Shown piece after piece: positions 48,401-54,992 of a stretch of 64,000 nt of DNA. Each line of letters starts with the position of its first letter. Position 1 is the first letter of the stretch. This DNA comes from Bacteroidota bacterium (GTDB lineage Bacteria; Bacteroidota; Bacteroidia; Bacteroidales; Lentimicrobiaceae), in the NCBI GenBank assembly GCA_023417935.1, contig JAEZDY010000014.1:161727-225726 (forward strand). The letters run 5' to 3'. The position numbers and the translations under genes are program-made. The notes under the pieces are model-generated. The model was given only the letters and a program-made list of their open reading frames with translations. It was not told the DNA's origin and did no database searches.

Positions 48401-48873
48401 TTGCTTAATTTATGATGGTTGTACCCTTTATACCCAGGTGAATTTAAGCCTTCTGATGAGTTTGAACTTCCGTAATATACCGGACCATAGGATGGCTCTT
48501 TTTCACACATTCGAAGAAACCGGTTGAAACGCTTTGAAGGTGTTGCTTCATCTGCATCCATGGAAACGTGCTCATGTTCACCTTTATTATCATCATCTTT
48601 ATTATGATCATCTTTATTATGATCAACTTTATCATGATCACCTTTAACTTCTATGAAATCTTTAGATGTTTCAAACAGAACAAAATCCTTTCCATCAAAC
48701 TTGCACAACCCTGAGGCTGTGCCAATCCACATTACACCATTTCTATCTTTAAGTATTGCCCGTACGGTATTCGAAGGCAGCCCGTCGTTCACCGTATAAT
48801 TGCGCGACCACATCTTCTGCCCCCAGGCAGCCATTGAAAACAATAACGCAAAACCAAGAAAAACCAGTCGCAT
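45415..48873 (-). CDS. two-component-propeller sensor histidine kinase (LytS/His_kinase type)
   Basis: A 1152-residue sensor. The signal peptide is followed by reg_prop repeats of a periplasmic beta-propeller (NDGLPSNTVRAI, WIGTASGLCKFDG and several later WIGT...GL units), a Y_Y_Y domain near 830-900, one membrane helix (LSVAMLITSALLLVYM, near 910-930), and a cytoplasmic His_kinase domain with the phospho-acceptor in MNPHFIFN (His955), then a HATPase region. Residues ~78-105 hold an Asp/His/Asn/Lys repeat (HNKDDHNKDD) inserted in the first propeller blade. No LytTR response regulator gene is adjacent. Family members sense polysaccharides or other envelope signals. Confidence 0.88.
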   Translation of the reverse strand: MRLVFLGFALLFSMAAWGQKMWSRNYTVNDGLPSNTVRAILKDRNGVMWIGTASGLCKFDGKDFVLFETSKDFIEVKGDHDKVDHNKDDHNKDDDNKGEHEHVSMDADEATPSKRFNRFLRMCEKEPSYGPVYYGSSNSSEGLNSPGYKGYNHHKLSNGIWLRGDAGLASGNIFSLTEDGQGNLWIGSKNGGLTLFNGREYTHYTTEHGLVSNEVRLVWYSKQFDLLFVGTDHGCSVFDGNRFRSLNDRSTGSSSNELNFLYILSFADASDHVTIMPYGYGDHIYSYFPSQGTFVRNLHPPEWMMTRPSVPPVVLQNGDRVTGWIRHGIKVFRNDGAEEHFKEMGQVFNVTPGEALSLYIAAWAESPANKDMPGGLFMYQNSQLTNIGIKAGISNYGIWTVYYDAEWQILWVGTLLDGMYKVPVTPFEWFTEKELFSGKRPSFPKADQEINNDDDFFYEAQEVDRFRILSLLSTRDSLLIVGETNRIFAFDKDHKATSLNIEPLLRFKAPMEFRSLAEDSEGNLYTGIHIPFITKFPKGEGKQYGKPLLLPSEQAADILAIDAKDVVWYGNKWDESIGRMDLRSGDYELLMPHASNTIIYSQARGDTIWYYSAYEGLMRSVDGSFERLKDKEHGLPEIIRDYCFDREYNLYLGTNGGDLWILSYNESGVHVKDIIKGGDYNDRPEHYTPLTLIGNSIRFVETDRDGNVWVGTNKGLNRLTPQGSTCFYTTSEGYHDFTSNTATIDHNGDLWIGTDNALCRVNSSMLLHPGRELPALILTGMDINLQPSAMHINQQPSAVSATNTHKQNKKDQIHLAHDDNNLIFYFATTNYLNPESDLFRFKLDGFSELWSPFTTDTRAIYTSLNPGTYTFTAEAFNLTDSSRRTSVSYTFVILKPWWLKWWFIILSVAMLITSALLLVYMHNRRVKRQNEQKLEEVTRLAKMEMKLLRSQMNPHFIFNCINSIQGLVLQNKSQLAARYLRDFSKLLRLTLNNATRDFITLDEELQYTHHYLNLEQMRFEGNFNIDIHVDHDLDKNFIMIPPMLIQPHIENAIFHGLIPSRKSEKKLHISFAQSDGLFKCTIEDNGVGRGHSTRLKNHGDHSHSSLSTTITHERIEILNNTLNSSKGHIHIKDLFTDNGEPAGTRVEIGLPI

Positions 48874-48887
48874 GAGGTTTTTTTATA

Positions 48888-48918
48888 TTGTGTAAATATA
48901 TAAATATTCTTAAATTTG
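48888..48918 (+). promoter_or_regulatory. Bacteroidetes-type promoter, probably leaderless, for the exosortase-like gene
   Basis: TTG (48888-48890), 20-bp spacer, TAAATTTG (48911-48918): a full match to TTG-N20-TAnnTTTG. The -7 box ends 5 bp before the ATG at 48924, so transcription should begin at or next to the start codon. Confidence 0.65.
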
Positions 48919-48923
48919 GCCAC

Positions 48924-49496
48924 ATGTTCGTAACTTTAAAAACTAACACAAAACTCCGCCCACTCTGGAATCTACTTCTGTTTGCCCTGTTGTTCTTCGG
49001 GTTTCATTTCATATACCGGGCATGGTCATCACTGGGATTTTTACCGGTAGGAGAGGCTGTAAAGGATTTCTTTGAATGGGGTAGTTGGTTACTCTTTAAC
49101 CAAAGTGAGTTTTTTATCAGGTTAATGGGAATTGAATATTATACTGGGGGACAAACCTTTTACATTACCGCAAACAATGGTAGCCTCACATGGCTTGAAG
49201 TATCGCCCGGTTGTACTGCCCTCAAGCAGTGGACGACCTGGATGTTCCTTATGCTGCTTTTTCCCGGTCCCTGGAAACATAAACTATGGTTTATCCCCCT
49301 GGGAATGTTGGTGATTCAACTGGTAAGTGTGATCAGGATTTCAGGTTTGGCTTTCACATTAACTATTGCCCCTACCCAGTTCAATTTCTTCCACGATTAC
49401 ATTTTCAAGACCTTGTTTTACGGGACTATATTTGTGATGTGGGTTGTTTGGGTTGAAACGTTCAAAAGTGGTTCAAAAGTAGTTCAAAACGCTTAG
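48924..49496 (+). CDS. exosortase/archaeosortase-family protein
   Basis: A 190-residue multi-pass membrane protein. The three residues that define the exosortase active site are present in order: Cys97 in SPGCTALKQ, Arg138 in VIRISGLAF, and His157 in FNFFHDYIF, each at a membrane helix end. The family cleaves C-terminal sorting tails (PEP-CTERM-like) during export. Length matches the short XrtF-like forms. It is divergent from the propeller kinase with a 50-bp gap. No substrate with a PEP-CTERM-like tail is seen in the window. A deacetylase and FemAB-like gene typical of exosortase loci lie 11 kb upstream. Confidence 0.8.
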   Translation: MFVTLKTNTKLRPLWNLLLFALLFFGFHFIYRAWSSLGFLPVGEAVKDFFEWGSWLLFNQSEFFIRLMGIEYYTGGQTFYITANNGSLTWLEVSPGCTALKQWTTWMFLMLLFPGPWKHKLWFIPLGMLVIQLVSVIRISGLAFTLTIAPTQFNFFHDYIFKTLFYGTIFVMWVVWVETFKSGSKVVQNA

Positions 49497-49540
49497 CGTG
49501 TTCAAAGGTGGTTCTGGAAATTGTGAACTTGATGCCGATA

Positions 49541-49572
49541 AAGAAAAAAAGAGACGGCATACCTGCCGTCTC
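49541..49572 (-). terminator. terminator of the 49631 lipoprotein gene
   Basis: A 9-bp stem, GAGACGGCA (49551-49559) / TGCCGTCTC (49564-49572), with an A-run at 49541-49550 that becomes a T-run on the minus strand. It fits an intrinsic terminator for the leftward lipoprotein gene. It also resembles palindromes that recur in intergenic DNA of other bacteria. Confidence 0.7.
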
Positions 49573-49575
49573 TAC

Positions 49576-49610
49576 GAAATATGAAATATGAAATATGAAA
49601 TATGAAATAC
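49576..49610. repeat. GAAATAT heptamer tandem repeat
   Basis: Five consecutive copies of GAAATAT (the last GAAATAC) between the hairpin at 49551 and the lipoprotein gene end. It is the third unrelated heptamer array in the window. Confidence 0.9.
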
Positions 49611-49630
49611 GTAATGCTGATTTCTACTGA

Positions 49631-50575
49631 TTATTTCTTCTTCTTTTTCTTATAGGCCAATTCAGATGGGAATGTATCGGGGAAGAGGTATACGCTTATC
49701 CAACTCACATTAACGAGGAGGAAGTCGTTGAAGTTGCCCGCACCCTCTTCGTAAGTTATTTTTGATGTGTATGCGTAATCCTCGGAACAGGCGGTGCTGA
49801 TGTTGGTAGCGCAGTTGTTTACATCATAAACACGGGTTTCAGTGCAGTCGGTATCGCCCTGCACGCCTTCTATTACATGGAAGTAATTGATTGTAGTGAT
49901 ATTTCCGTTTGTGTAAGCCAGTTCAGAGGATTCATTCAGTACATTATTGTGATCATAGCTTTTAAGTGCAACAGGTTTATCATCCTGGTATTCAATTACC
50001 TGTTTCTGGACTAATAAGCCCATGCTATACCAGTCGGCCCTCATCAATTTTGCACCTTCATAAATGTAGTTGACTGAATATGACCAGGCAATGGTGTCAG
50101 CATGATAATAATTCATTGATTCATTGGTGAGTTGATTACCGTTCCATGTATAGGTTACTTTGGAAGCTAATGTGTCATTGTAAAAATACTGTGATTCCGA
50201 CAAATGGCCTCCTGTATATATTAGCTTCTCACGGCTTGACTCATCAGTAATCCATATACCTTCTTCCAGCATTTGTTCATTAATGGTGACTTCATTGCCA
50301 TTCCATACCCAGTTATTCCTGTAAACCTCTACCCCATTCTCAATTTCTGTTAACATTGTAAGCTTGTTATCAGCCGAATAAGTAATCTTATTCACGTAGG
50401 TGTCGCCATCCTCCTGGTATTCAATGTTATTCATACGGTAAACTTTTGGCGGTACCGGATCATTTTTCTCATCTTTTTCATCTTTCTTACATCCGTTGAA
50501 CGTAGTTGCAATTCCAAGTATGGCCAGCAGCGCATAGAATGGAGCAGTGTTGAATGGTTTTTTCATGAATTTCAA
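49631..50575 (-). CDS. lipoprotein with short beta-strand repeats
   Basis: A 314-residue predicted lipoprotein; Met4 (50566) gives a better signal. The lipobox is TTFNGC, followed by KKDEKDEKNDP. The body has strand-turn units such as YQEDGDTYVNKITY, WVWNGNEVTIN and KLTMLTEIENGVEV, similar to the RHS-like lipoprotein at 24407 and to DUF4595-type proteins. The C-terminus ends in six lysines, which is unusual and worth noting as a possible end-slip. Surface lipoprotein of unknown role. A terminator lies 59 bp downstream. Confidence 0.74.
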   Translation of the reverse strand: MKFMKKPFNTAPFYALLAILGIATTFNGCKKDEKDEKNDPVPPKVYRMNNIEYQEDGDTYVNKITYSADNKLTMLTEIENGVEVYRNNWVWNGNEVTINEQMLEEGIWITDESSREKLIYTGGHLSESQYFYNDTLASKVTYTWNGNQLTNESMNYYHADTIAWSYSVNYIYEGAKLMRADWYSMGLLVQKQVIEYQDDKPVALKSYDHNNVLNESSELAYTNGNITTINYFHVIEGVQGDTDCTETRVYDVNNCATNISTACSEDYAYTSKITYEEGAGNFNDFLLVNVSWISVYLFPDTFPSELAYKKKKKK

Positions 50576-50791
50576 GTGTTTTGTTAGGTTAATTGGATTT
50601 TGTGATGGAGGGTAAACGGCATAAGTAGTAGGATATTATATGTTATGGAATTTTTATTTGTTTAAAAGTAGTTAATAGCCTTCGGTGGACTCCCCCGGTA
50701 TGGACAGTTATTATGCTTACATGTTCATCATTGGACAAAATTTCACTAATTTTGAATAAGAAATCAGTTTCATGTTTTTAATTACAACCAC

Positions 50792-51694
50792 ATGACAATC
50801 AGGACAAGTCGCACCAGCGAGAATGCTTCAATTCTCATTAATTATGAAAAGTGCAACGCCTGTGGCACTTGCGTGAGTATATGCTCAGATTTTTCTTTAA
50901 TGATTGAGGATGGCAAATTGCAGGTGAGCAAGAATCCTCTTTTTGGCTGCATTGGTTGCGGGCATTGTGTTGCCGTGTGTAACCGTGATGCGATTACCAT
51001 TTCGGGGAGAACGGTTGAACCGGATGATTTTGAGCCAATTGTGAAACAAAGTTCTGATTACTTGTCGCTTCACACCCTACTGCTTAATCGCCGCAGTATT
51101 CGCGAGTTTAAGGACAAAGCAGTACCTGCTGAGCTGGTTGAAAAGATCCTCAATACAGCATCTACCGCCCCCATGGGTATTCCGCCTTCTGATGTGGGGG
51201 TGCTGGTTATTGAAGGCAAGGAGCTAAACCGGCAGTTTTCGTTTGATTTCATTGACATGCTTAGCAACATGCGCAACATGGTCAGTCCCATCGCACTAGG
51301 CATCATGCGGTTATTCATGAGTAAGCAGAATCACGCCATGATGAAGGATTTCGTAAAGCCTTTGGTTGATTTCATGATCAAAAGCAAAAAGGAAAACAAG
51401 AATTACCTGTTGTATGATGCACCGCTTGCGCTAATGTTTTATAATAAAATGTCGGATCCTGCCGACTGTTACATCGCTGCAACCTACGCAATGCTGGCTG
51501 CTGAATCACTTGGGTTGGGAAGCTGCATGATTGGAAGTATCGGGCCTTTCCTGAAAAACACAGGTTCCTCATTCAAGAAGAAATACGGATTGCCCCAGGC
51601 AATGAATGAATCGATTGTAGTAGTGATTGGATACCCGACATACAGGTTTCACAAAACTGTTAAGAGGTCTTTTGCGGAAGTGAGGTGGATATGA
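50792..51694 (+). CDS. ferredoxin-fused nitroreductase family protein
   Basis: A 300-residue flavoenzyme: an N-terminal ferredoxin with two [4Fe-4S] motifs (CNACGTCVSIC at residues ~21-31 and CIGCGHCVAVC at ~50-60) followed by an FMN-binding nitroreductase domain (LLNRRSIREFKDK near 95, then ASTAPMGIPPSDVGVLV). Such fusions transfer electrons from ferredoxin clusters to FMN to reduce unknown substrates, and are common in anaerobes. A TAATTTTG -7-like element lies at 50747-50754 without a good -33. No partner gene adjacent. Confidence 0.87.
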   Translation: MTIRTSRTSENASILINYEKCNACGTCVSICSDFSLMIEDGKLQVSKNPLFGCIGCGHCVAVCNRDAITISGRTVEPDDFEPIVKQSSDYLSLHTLLLNRRSIREFKDKAVPAELVEKILNTASTAPMGIPPSDVGVLVIEGKELNRQFSFDFIDMLSNMRNMVSPIALGIMRLFMSKQNHAMMKDFVKPLVDFMIKSKKENKNYLLYDAPLALMFYNKMSDPADCYIAATYAMLAAESLGLGSCMIGSIGPFLKNTGSSFKKKYGLPQAMNESIVVVIGYPTYRFHKTVKRSFAEVRWI

Positions 51695-51762
51695 CATTCC
51701 TGTTCCTGCCAGCAACACGCAGTGCTCTAATATATAAGTACTTAACACTTTAAATTATAGCC

Positions 51763-52035
51763 ATGAGTTCAAAAAATGTTTCCTTGCTGGTTCTCCTTTC
51801 GGGGATAATCCTTACAACCGGTTGTAACAAGCCATCAGTGGATAACGTGAAAATCGTCCACACCTGGGGGTTAAAGGAGATTCATAATATGTCAAGAACA
51901 GATTTCAGGTCAAGGGCACTCCCTGATACTACTACTGCAATAGCGGCGGAAGATGGTGATATATTGTTCGGCAACTCTATTGTAAATGAAGATATGTCGC
52001 AAATCCGGTATGGCTCTTCTAATTATTGTAAATAG
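51763..52035 (+). CDS. small putative lipoprotein
   Basis: A 90-residue frame with a lipoprotein signal (LLVLLSGIILTTGC; Cys ~21) and about 70 mature residues of no known family. It overlaps the end of the convergent MORN-repeat gene by 17 bp, so its last codons may be a chance extension or a truncated end. It may be the remnant of a longer lipoprotein. The signal peptide makes it more likely than not to be expressed. Confidence 0.5.
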   Translation: MSSKNVSLLVLLSGIILTTGCNKPSVDNVKIVHTWGLKEIHNMSRTDFRSRALPDTTTAIAAEDGDILFGNSIVNEDMSQIRYGSSNYCK

Positions 52036-52666
52036 TTCTGCCCTGATCACGTTTTCTGACCAGGGTACCTGAATCGTTGAGAAGAGTACCTTTTAGGTAT
52101 TCAACTGTAATGGTAGTGTCGGGCAGATGACGATTCCAATTGCCAGAGCGCCAACCTTTTACATATTGCCCTTCAAAGATCAACCTGCCATCTTGGTCCC
52201 AGTATTGCCATTTGCCTGATTTCTGGTTGTTCTTATAATTGCCACTATGTTTGAGTTTTCCATTGGGGTGAAACTCCTGCTCTCCGATCATTTTGTTGTC
52301 CTTACTGCTGATGATACTGGTAAGTTTGCCTTTTTCATCCCAGTATTTCCATTCACCTTGTGCAAGATTATCAATATAGAGCCCTTCCACTTTCTTTACA
52401 CCGTTTTCATAGTAGTAACTGAATAACCCATGTTTGATTTTTGTTTTCATCGATTTATAAAAACCTGACATCTGCATCTGGCCGCTCATATAATAATCAA
52501 TGGCGGTATATGTTCCTTGATTGTTCTTCCACATTTTACCGTAATAGGTGGCAGTTTCGCTACCCTGGGTCAATTCCCACTTTGAAGTGTAATAAAAGGT
52601 TGCTGTATCCTGGGTAAAAGCCTGCAGCGAAAGCAGTACAATAATAATTAGTATAGGAGTTTTCAT
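52019..52666 (-). CDS. MORN-repeat (YwqK-type) secreted protein
   Basis: A 215-residue protein with a signal peptide (LIIIVLLSLQAFTQD) and tandem MORN_2/YwqK repeats: GLFSYYYENGVKKVEGLY, GEWKYWDEKGKLTSI, EQEFHPNGKLKHSGNY and GKWQYWDQDGRLIFEGQY. These strand-turn repeats are common in Bacteroidetes secreted proteins and in YwqK-type putative antitoxins; no toxin gene is adjacent, so I do not infer a toxin-antitoxin function. It follows the DUF3857 gene by 9 bp on the same strand and is probably co-transcribed. Confidence 0.82.
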   Translation of the reverse strand: MKTPILIIIVLLSLQAFTQDTATFYYTSKWELTQGSETATYYGKMWKNNQGTYTAIDYYMSGQMQMSGFYKSMKTKIKHGLFSYYYENGVKKVEGLYIDNLAQGEWKYWDEKGKLTSIISSKDNKMIGEQEFHPNGKLKHSGNYKNNQKSGKWQYWDQDGRLIFEGQYVKGWRSGNWNRHLPDTTITVEYLKGTLLNDSGTLVRKRDQGRTIYNN

Positions 52667-52675
52667 AGGTGTCGG

Positions 52676-54619
52676 TTATTTAATAAAAACCAAAGTGAAT
52701 TTCAGTCCATCCTTTATTTCGTTTTGCACCTCGCAAACTTTTATGAATTGTTCCGGTGTGATAGAATTTGTTTTAGTCCTGAACGAGTACCCGGTTTGAA
52801 TAGAATTTGGCTTGGTTTGAACGAATGACTCTTTGTAAGTATATGCGTCAGTATCAAACTCATCAGTTGTATCAATGTAATTGAGCCGCTTGGGACAGTT
52901 GAAGATATATTTTTGAGTTATTTCAAAAGGGTGAAAGATAAAAACATCATACTTCCTCTGCATGCACTGTCCAAATTGAAGCCAACTCTGTACATCAAAC
53001 GGCTCAAACAACAGGGTATAGAAGATCTGGTTCTTGTTTACTGATCCCTCTGAAACTTTCCAGAAATCTTTGATCCTTATATGATGGATGATCTTAAACT
53101 CATTATTCACTGGGTCATCAAAGAATTCAGGATCAGCAGCCAGCTCTACCGAAGGGAATGTGTTCCTCAGATCTTTAAGGAATTCATCACTCATGTCCTT
53201 AGATGAGGTCATTTGGTCAACCACCCTTCGCTGATCGGCAAACATACCTTTTCTATGTGAGGTGCAGGTTAGTGTTACCGGTTCGTCAAATGAAGGCGAG
53301 TCAAATTGATATGTAAAATGCATTGAGGATTCCACAGGCCTCGGAGCCATCAGCGCAAGTGAATCATTAGGCTGACCGATTACGAGAACCCTGCCATGGT
53401 CATAATTGCTTATGGTCCTGAAATTACCACCCTGAAGGAAATTAGTCGGGTCAACCCAATAAATGCTGTCATTATATTCAAACTTAACTATGCAGTGATT
53501 GAATAAATTGGTCCCTGGCAACGCATCGGCAATGCCATGTTTCAAATAGGTATTTACCAGAACCGGCCAGGCTTTCACTACCCCTGTTTGCCTGAGCAGG
53601 GAGACCAATAAAAGCGACTTGTCTTTACAATCCCCATAACGGTGGCTTACCACAGTTTCAGGAGCTGACGGCTTTATGCTGCCAATGCCCGATTCTACTC
53701 CCATGTACCTGATCTCATCCTGCACGTAATCAATAAGTTTATTGATCTTTTCGTCAGTAGTTTCATTTCCTGTGAACACTTCGGCATAAACTTCATCCAG
53801 CTTCGGTTCTCTATCTAATTTGAAAACCTCCTGAGCCCATTGGTCAACCTCAATCCAGCTTTTAAAGCTGGTTAGTTCAAAATAAGCGTATGGAGAAATC
53901 CATGCGGGCATATTTTCCTCCGGTTCAATGGCTGTCACATTGTCGGAAGTAATCTCGATAACCTTATAGAGATCAGAGTCAGATTTGGAAATTTTGATGC
54001 TGTCGCACTTATGACATACATAATCAAGCTCCCTTTCCTTCCCGTATAAGATTCGAATTCTCAGTCTGTCAATCGGTTTGTATGACTGCAAGGCCTGAAT
54101 CCAATTAATGGTATTGCCATAAATAGGGTTAAAACCTACTATTGAATATGCAAAATCTATCAGATCATCCTTCCTGATATCCTTGAGGATATCATAGGCG
54201 CTGCTCTGACCCAAATAAATGCCGTTATCGAGATTATGCTCATTATTAAGCATCTTGAAATTGAGTTCCCCCGTGCGGTCTATCTTTACCCCTTTCCGCC
54301 AAATATAAAGATGATGTACCAACACCTTCTGGTATGAGGAGTCAAAGGTTACCATTAACTGCGATGCATTAGTGATTCCACCATAAGATATCACATTGGT
54401 AACCTCCCGGTTATACCATGTTTGAAGATCAATATTTACCTGGTGGCTCCACAAAATAACATAATGCCCATCAGGAATATCAGTACGTATACCTTTAACC
54501 GGCTCAGGCATCACCATCTCAACAGGTACTACTCAATCAGGTATCTTATCAAAAGTTAGTATCTGGGCAAAAGGCGAATAATTGGCAAACAATAAGAAAA
54601 TGAGTAAGATATACTTCAT
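52676..54619 (-). pseudogene. DUF3857/transglutaminase-like protein gene with an N-terminal TGA
   Basis: The natural start is the ATG at 54619: MKYILLIFLLFANYSPFAQ is a good signal peptide, then ILTFDKIPD, then TGA at 54533-54535, then an unbroken frame of over 600 codons. The body has DUF3857 (HVLHHLYIWRKGVKIDRTG-like; here VLVHHLYIWRKGVKID), and a transglutaminase-like core in which Cys, His and Asp are seen in YGDCKDKSLLLV, LFNHCIVKF and YWVDPTNFL. A TGG-to-TGA change would explain the stop. Restart at 54517 would lose the signal peptide. Either a recent nonsense mutation or a base error. Confidence 0.72.
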
Positions 54620-54787
54620 CAGACGGCTATTAAGATTGTAAATATTTTAGTGCACTAATATCAGTAAAAAATATTGTATAATAAAATAATAAAAATCAAA
54701 GTTGTCATTTTTGTGAAAGCGTAGCCCTCATCACAAGGCCCTCATCCCCCTGCCCCTTCATGCGTGACGTATGCCCTCATCCCCCTG

Positions 54788-54812
54788 CCCCTTCTCCCAG
54801 GGGGAGAAGGGG
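54788..54812. repeat. GC-rich palindrome
   Basis: CCCCTTCTCCC (54788-54798) and GGGAGAAGGGG (54802-54812) form an 11-bp stem with a 3-nt loop. Just upstream, GCCCTCATCCCCCTGCCCCTTC is present in two partial copies (54739-54790). This composition is unlike the AT-rich flanks; such palindromes are seen in many bacterial genomes as dispersed repeats. Confidence 0.75.
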
Positions 54813-54892
54813 AGGTGGTTAAAAAAAATCAGAATTTTTTTATTCTAATGCAAACATTTCTGAATATCAGGTGTTTAATATTTAAGTTCGAC

Positions 54893-54987
54893 AATAAGGC
54901 GAAAGCTTTATTATCAACATGGAGGTTTTGGCGTTAGTCATTCCTCTTAAGGAAAAGAGACAATTTAGGTTGTCTCTTTTTCATTTT
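54893..54987 (+). promoter_or_regulatory. structured 5' leader with GNRA hairpin and terminator before the hydrolase
   Basis: An 8-bp hairpin with a GAAA tetraloop (AATAAGGC at 54893-54900 / GCTTTATT at 54905-54912) is followed by a perfect 11-bp terminator hairpin (54953-54963 / 54970-54980) with a T-rich tail, ending just before the hydrolase start at 54993. Between them an ATG at 54919 opens a 25-codon frame whose TGA overlaps the hydrolase ATG. The arrangement looks like a leader-peptide or riboswitch-type attenuator. No known class recognised. Confidence 0.5.
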
Positions 54988-54992
54988 AACCC

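Noticed and set aside
52019..52666. Toxin-antitoxin system based on the YwqK-type MORN protein
   Set aside because: The protein has a signal peptide and no toxin-like gene adjoins it; the YwqK label reflects repeat similarity only.
29521..54535. Stop-codon reassignment or recoding to explain the in-frame TAG and TGA codons
   Set aside because: TAG and TGA both serve as clean ends of other genes here (for example TAG at 16444-16446, TGA at 18997 and 25312), and the in-frame stops are of two kinds at few sites. Mutation or base error is simpler.
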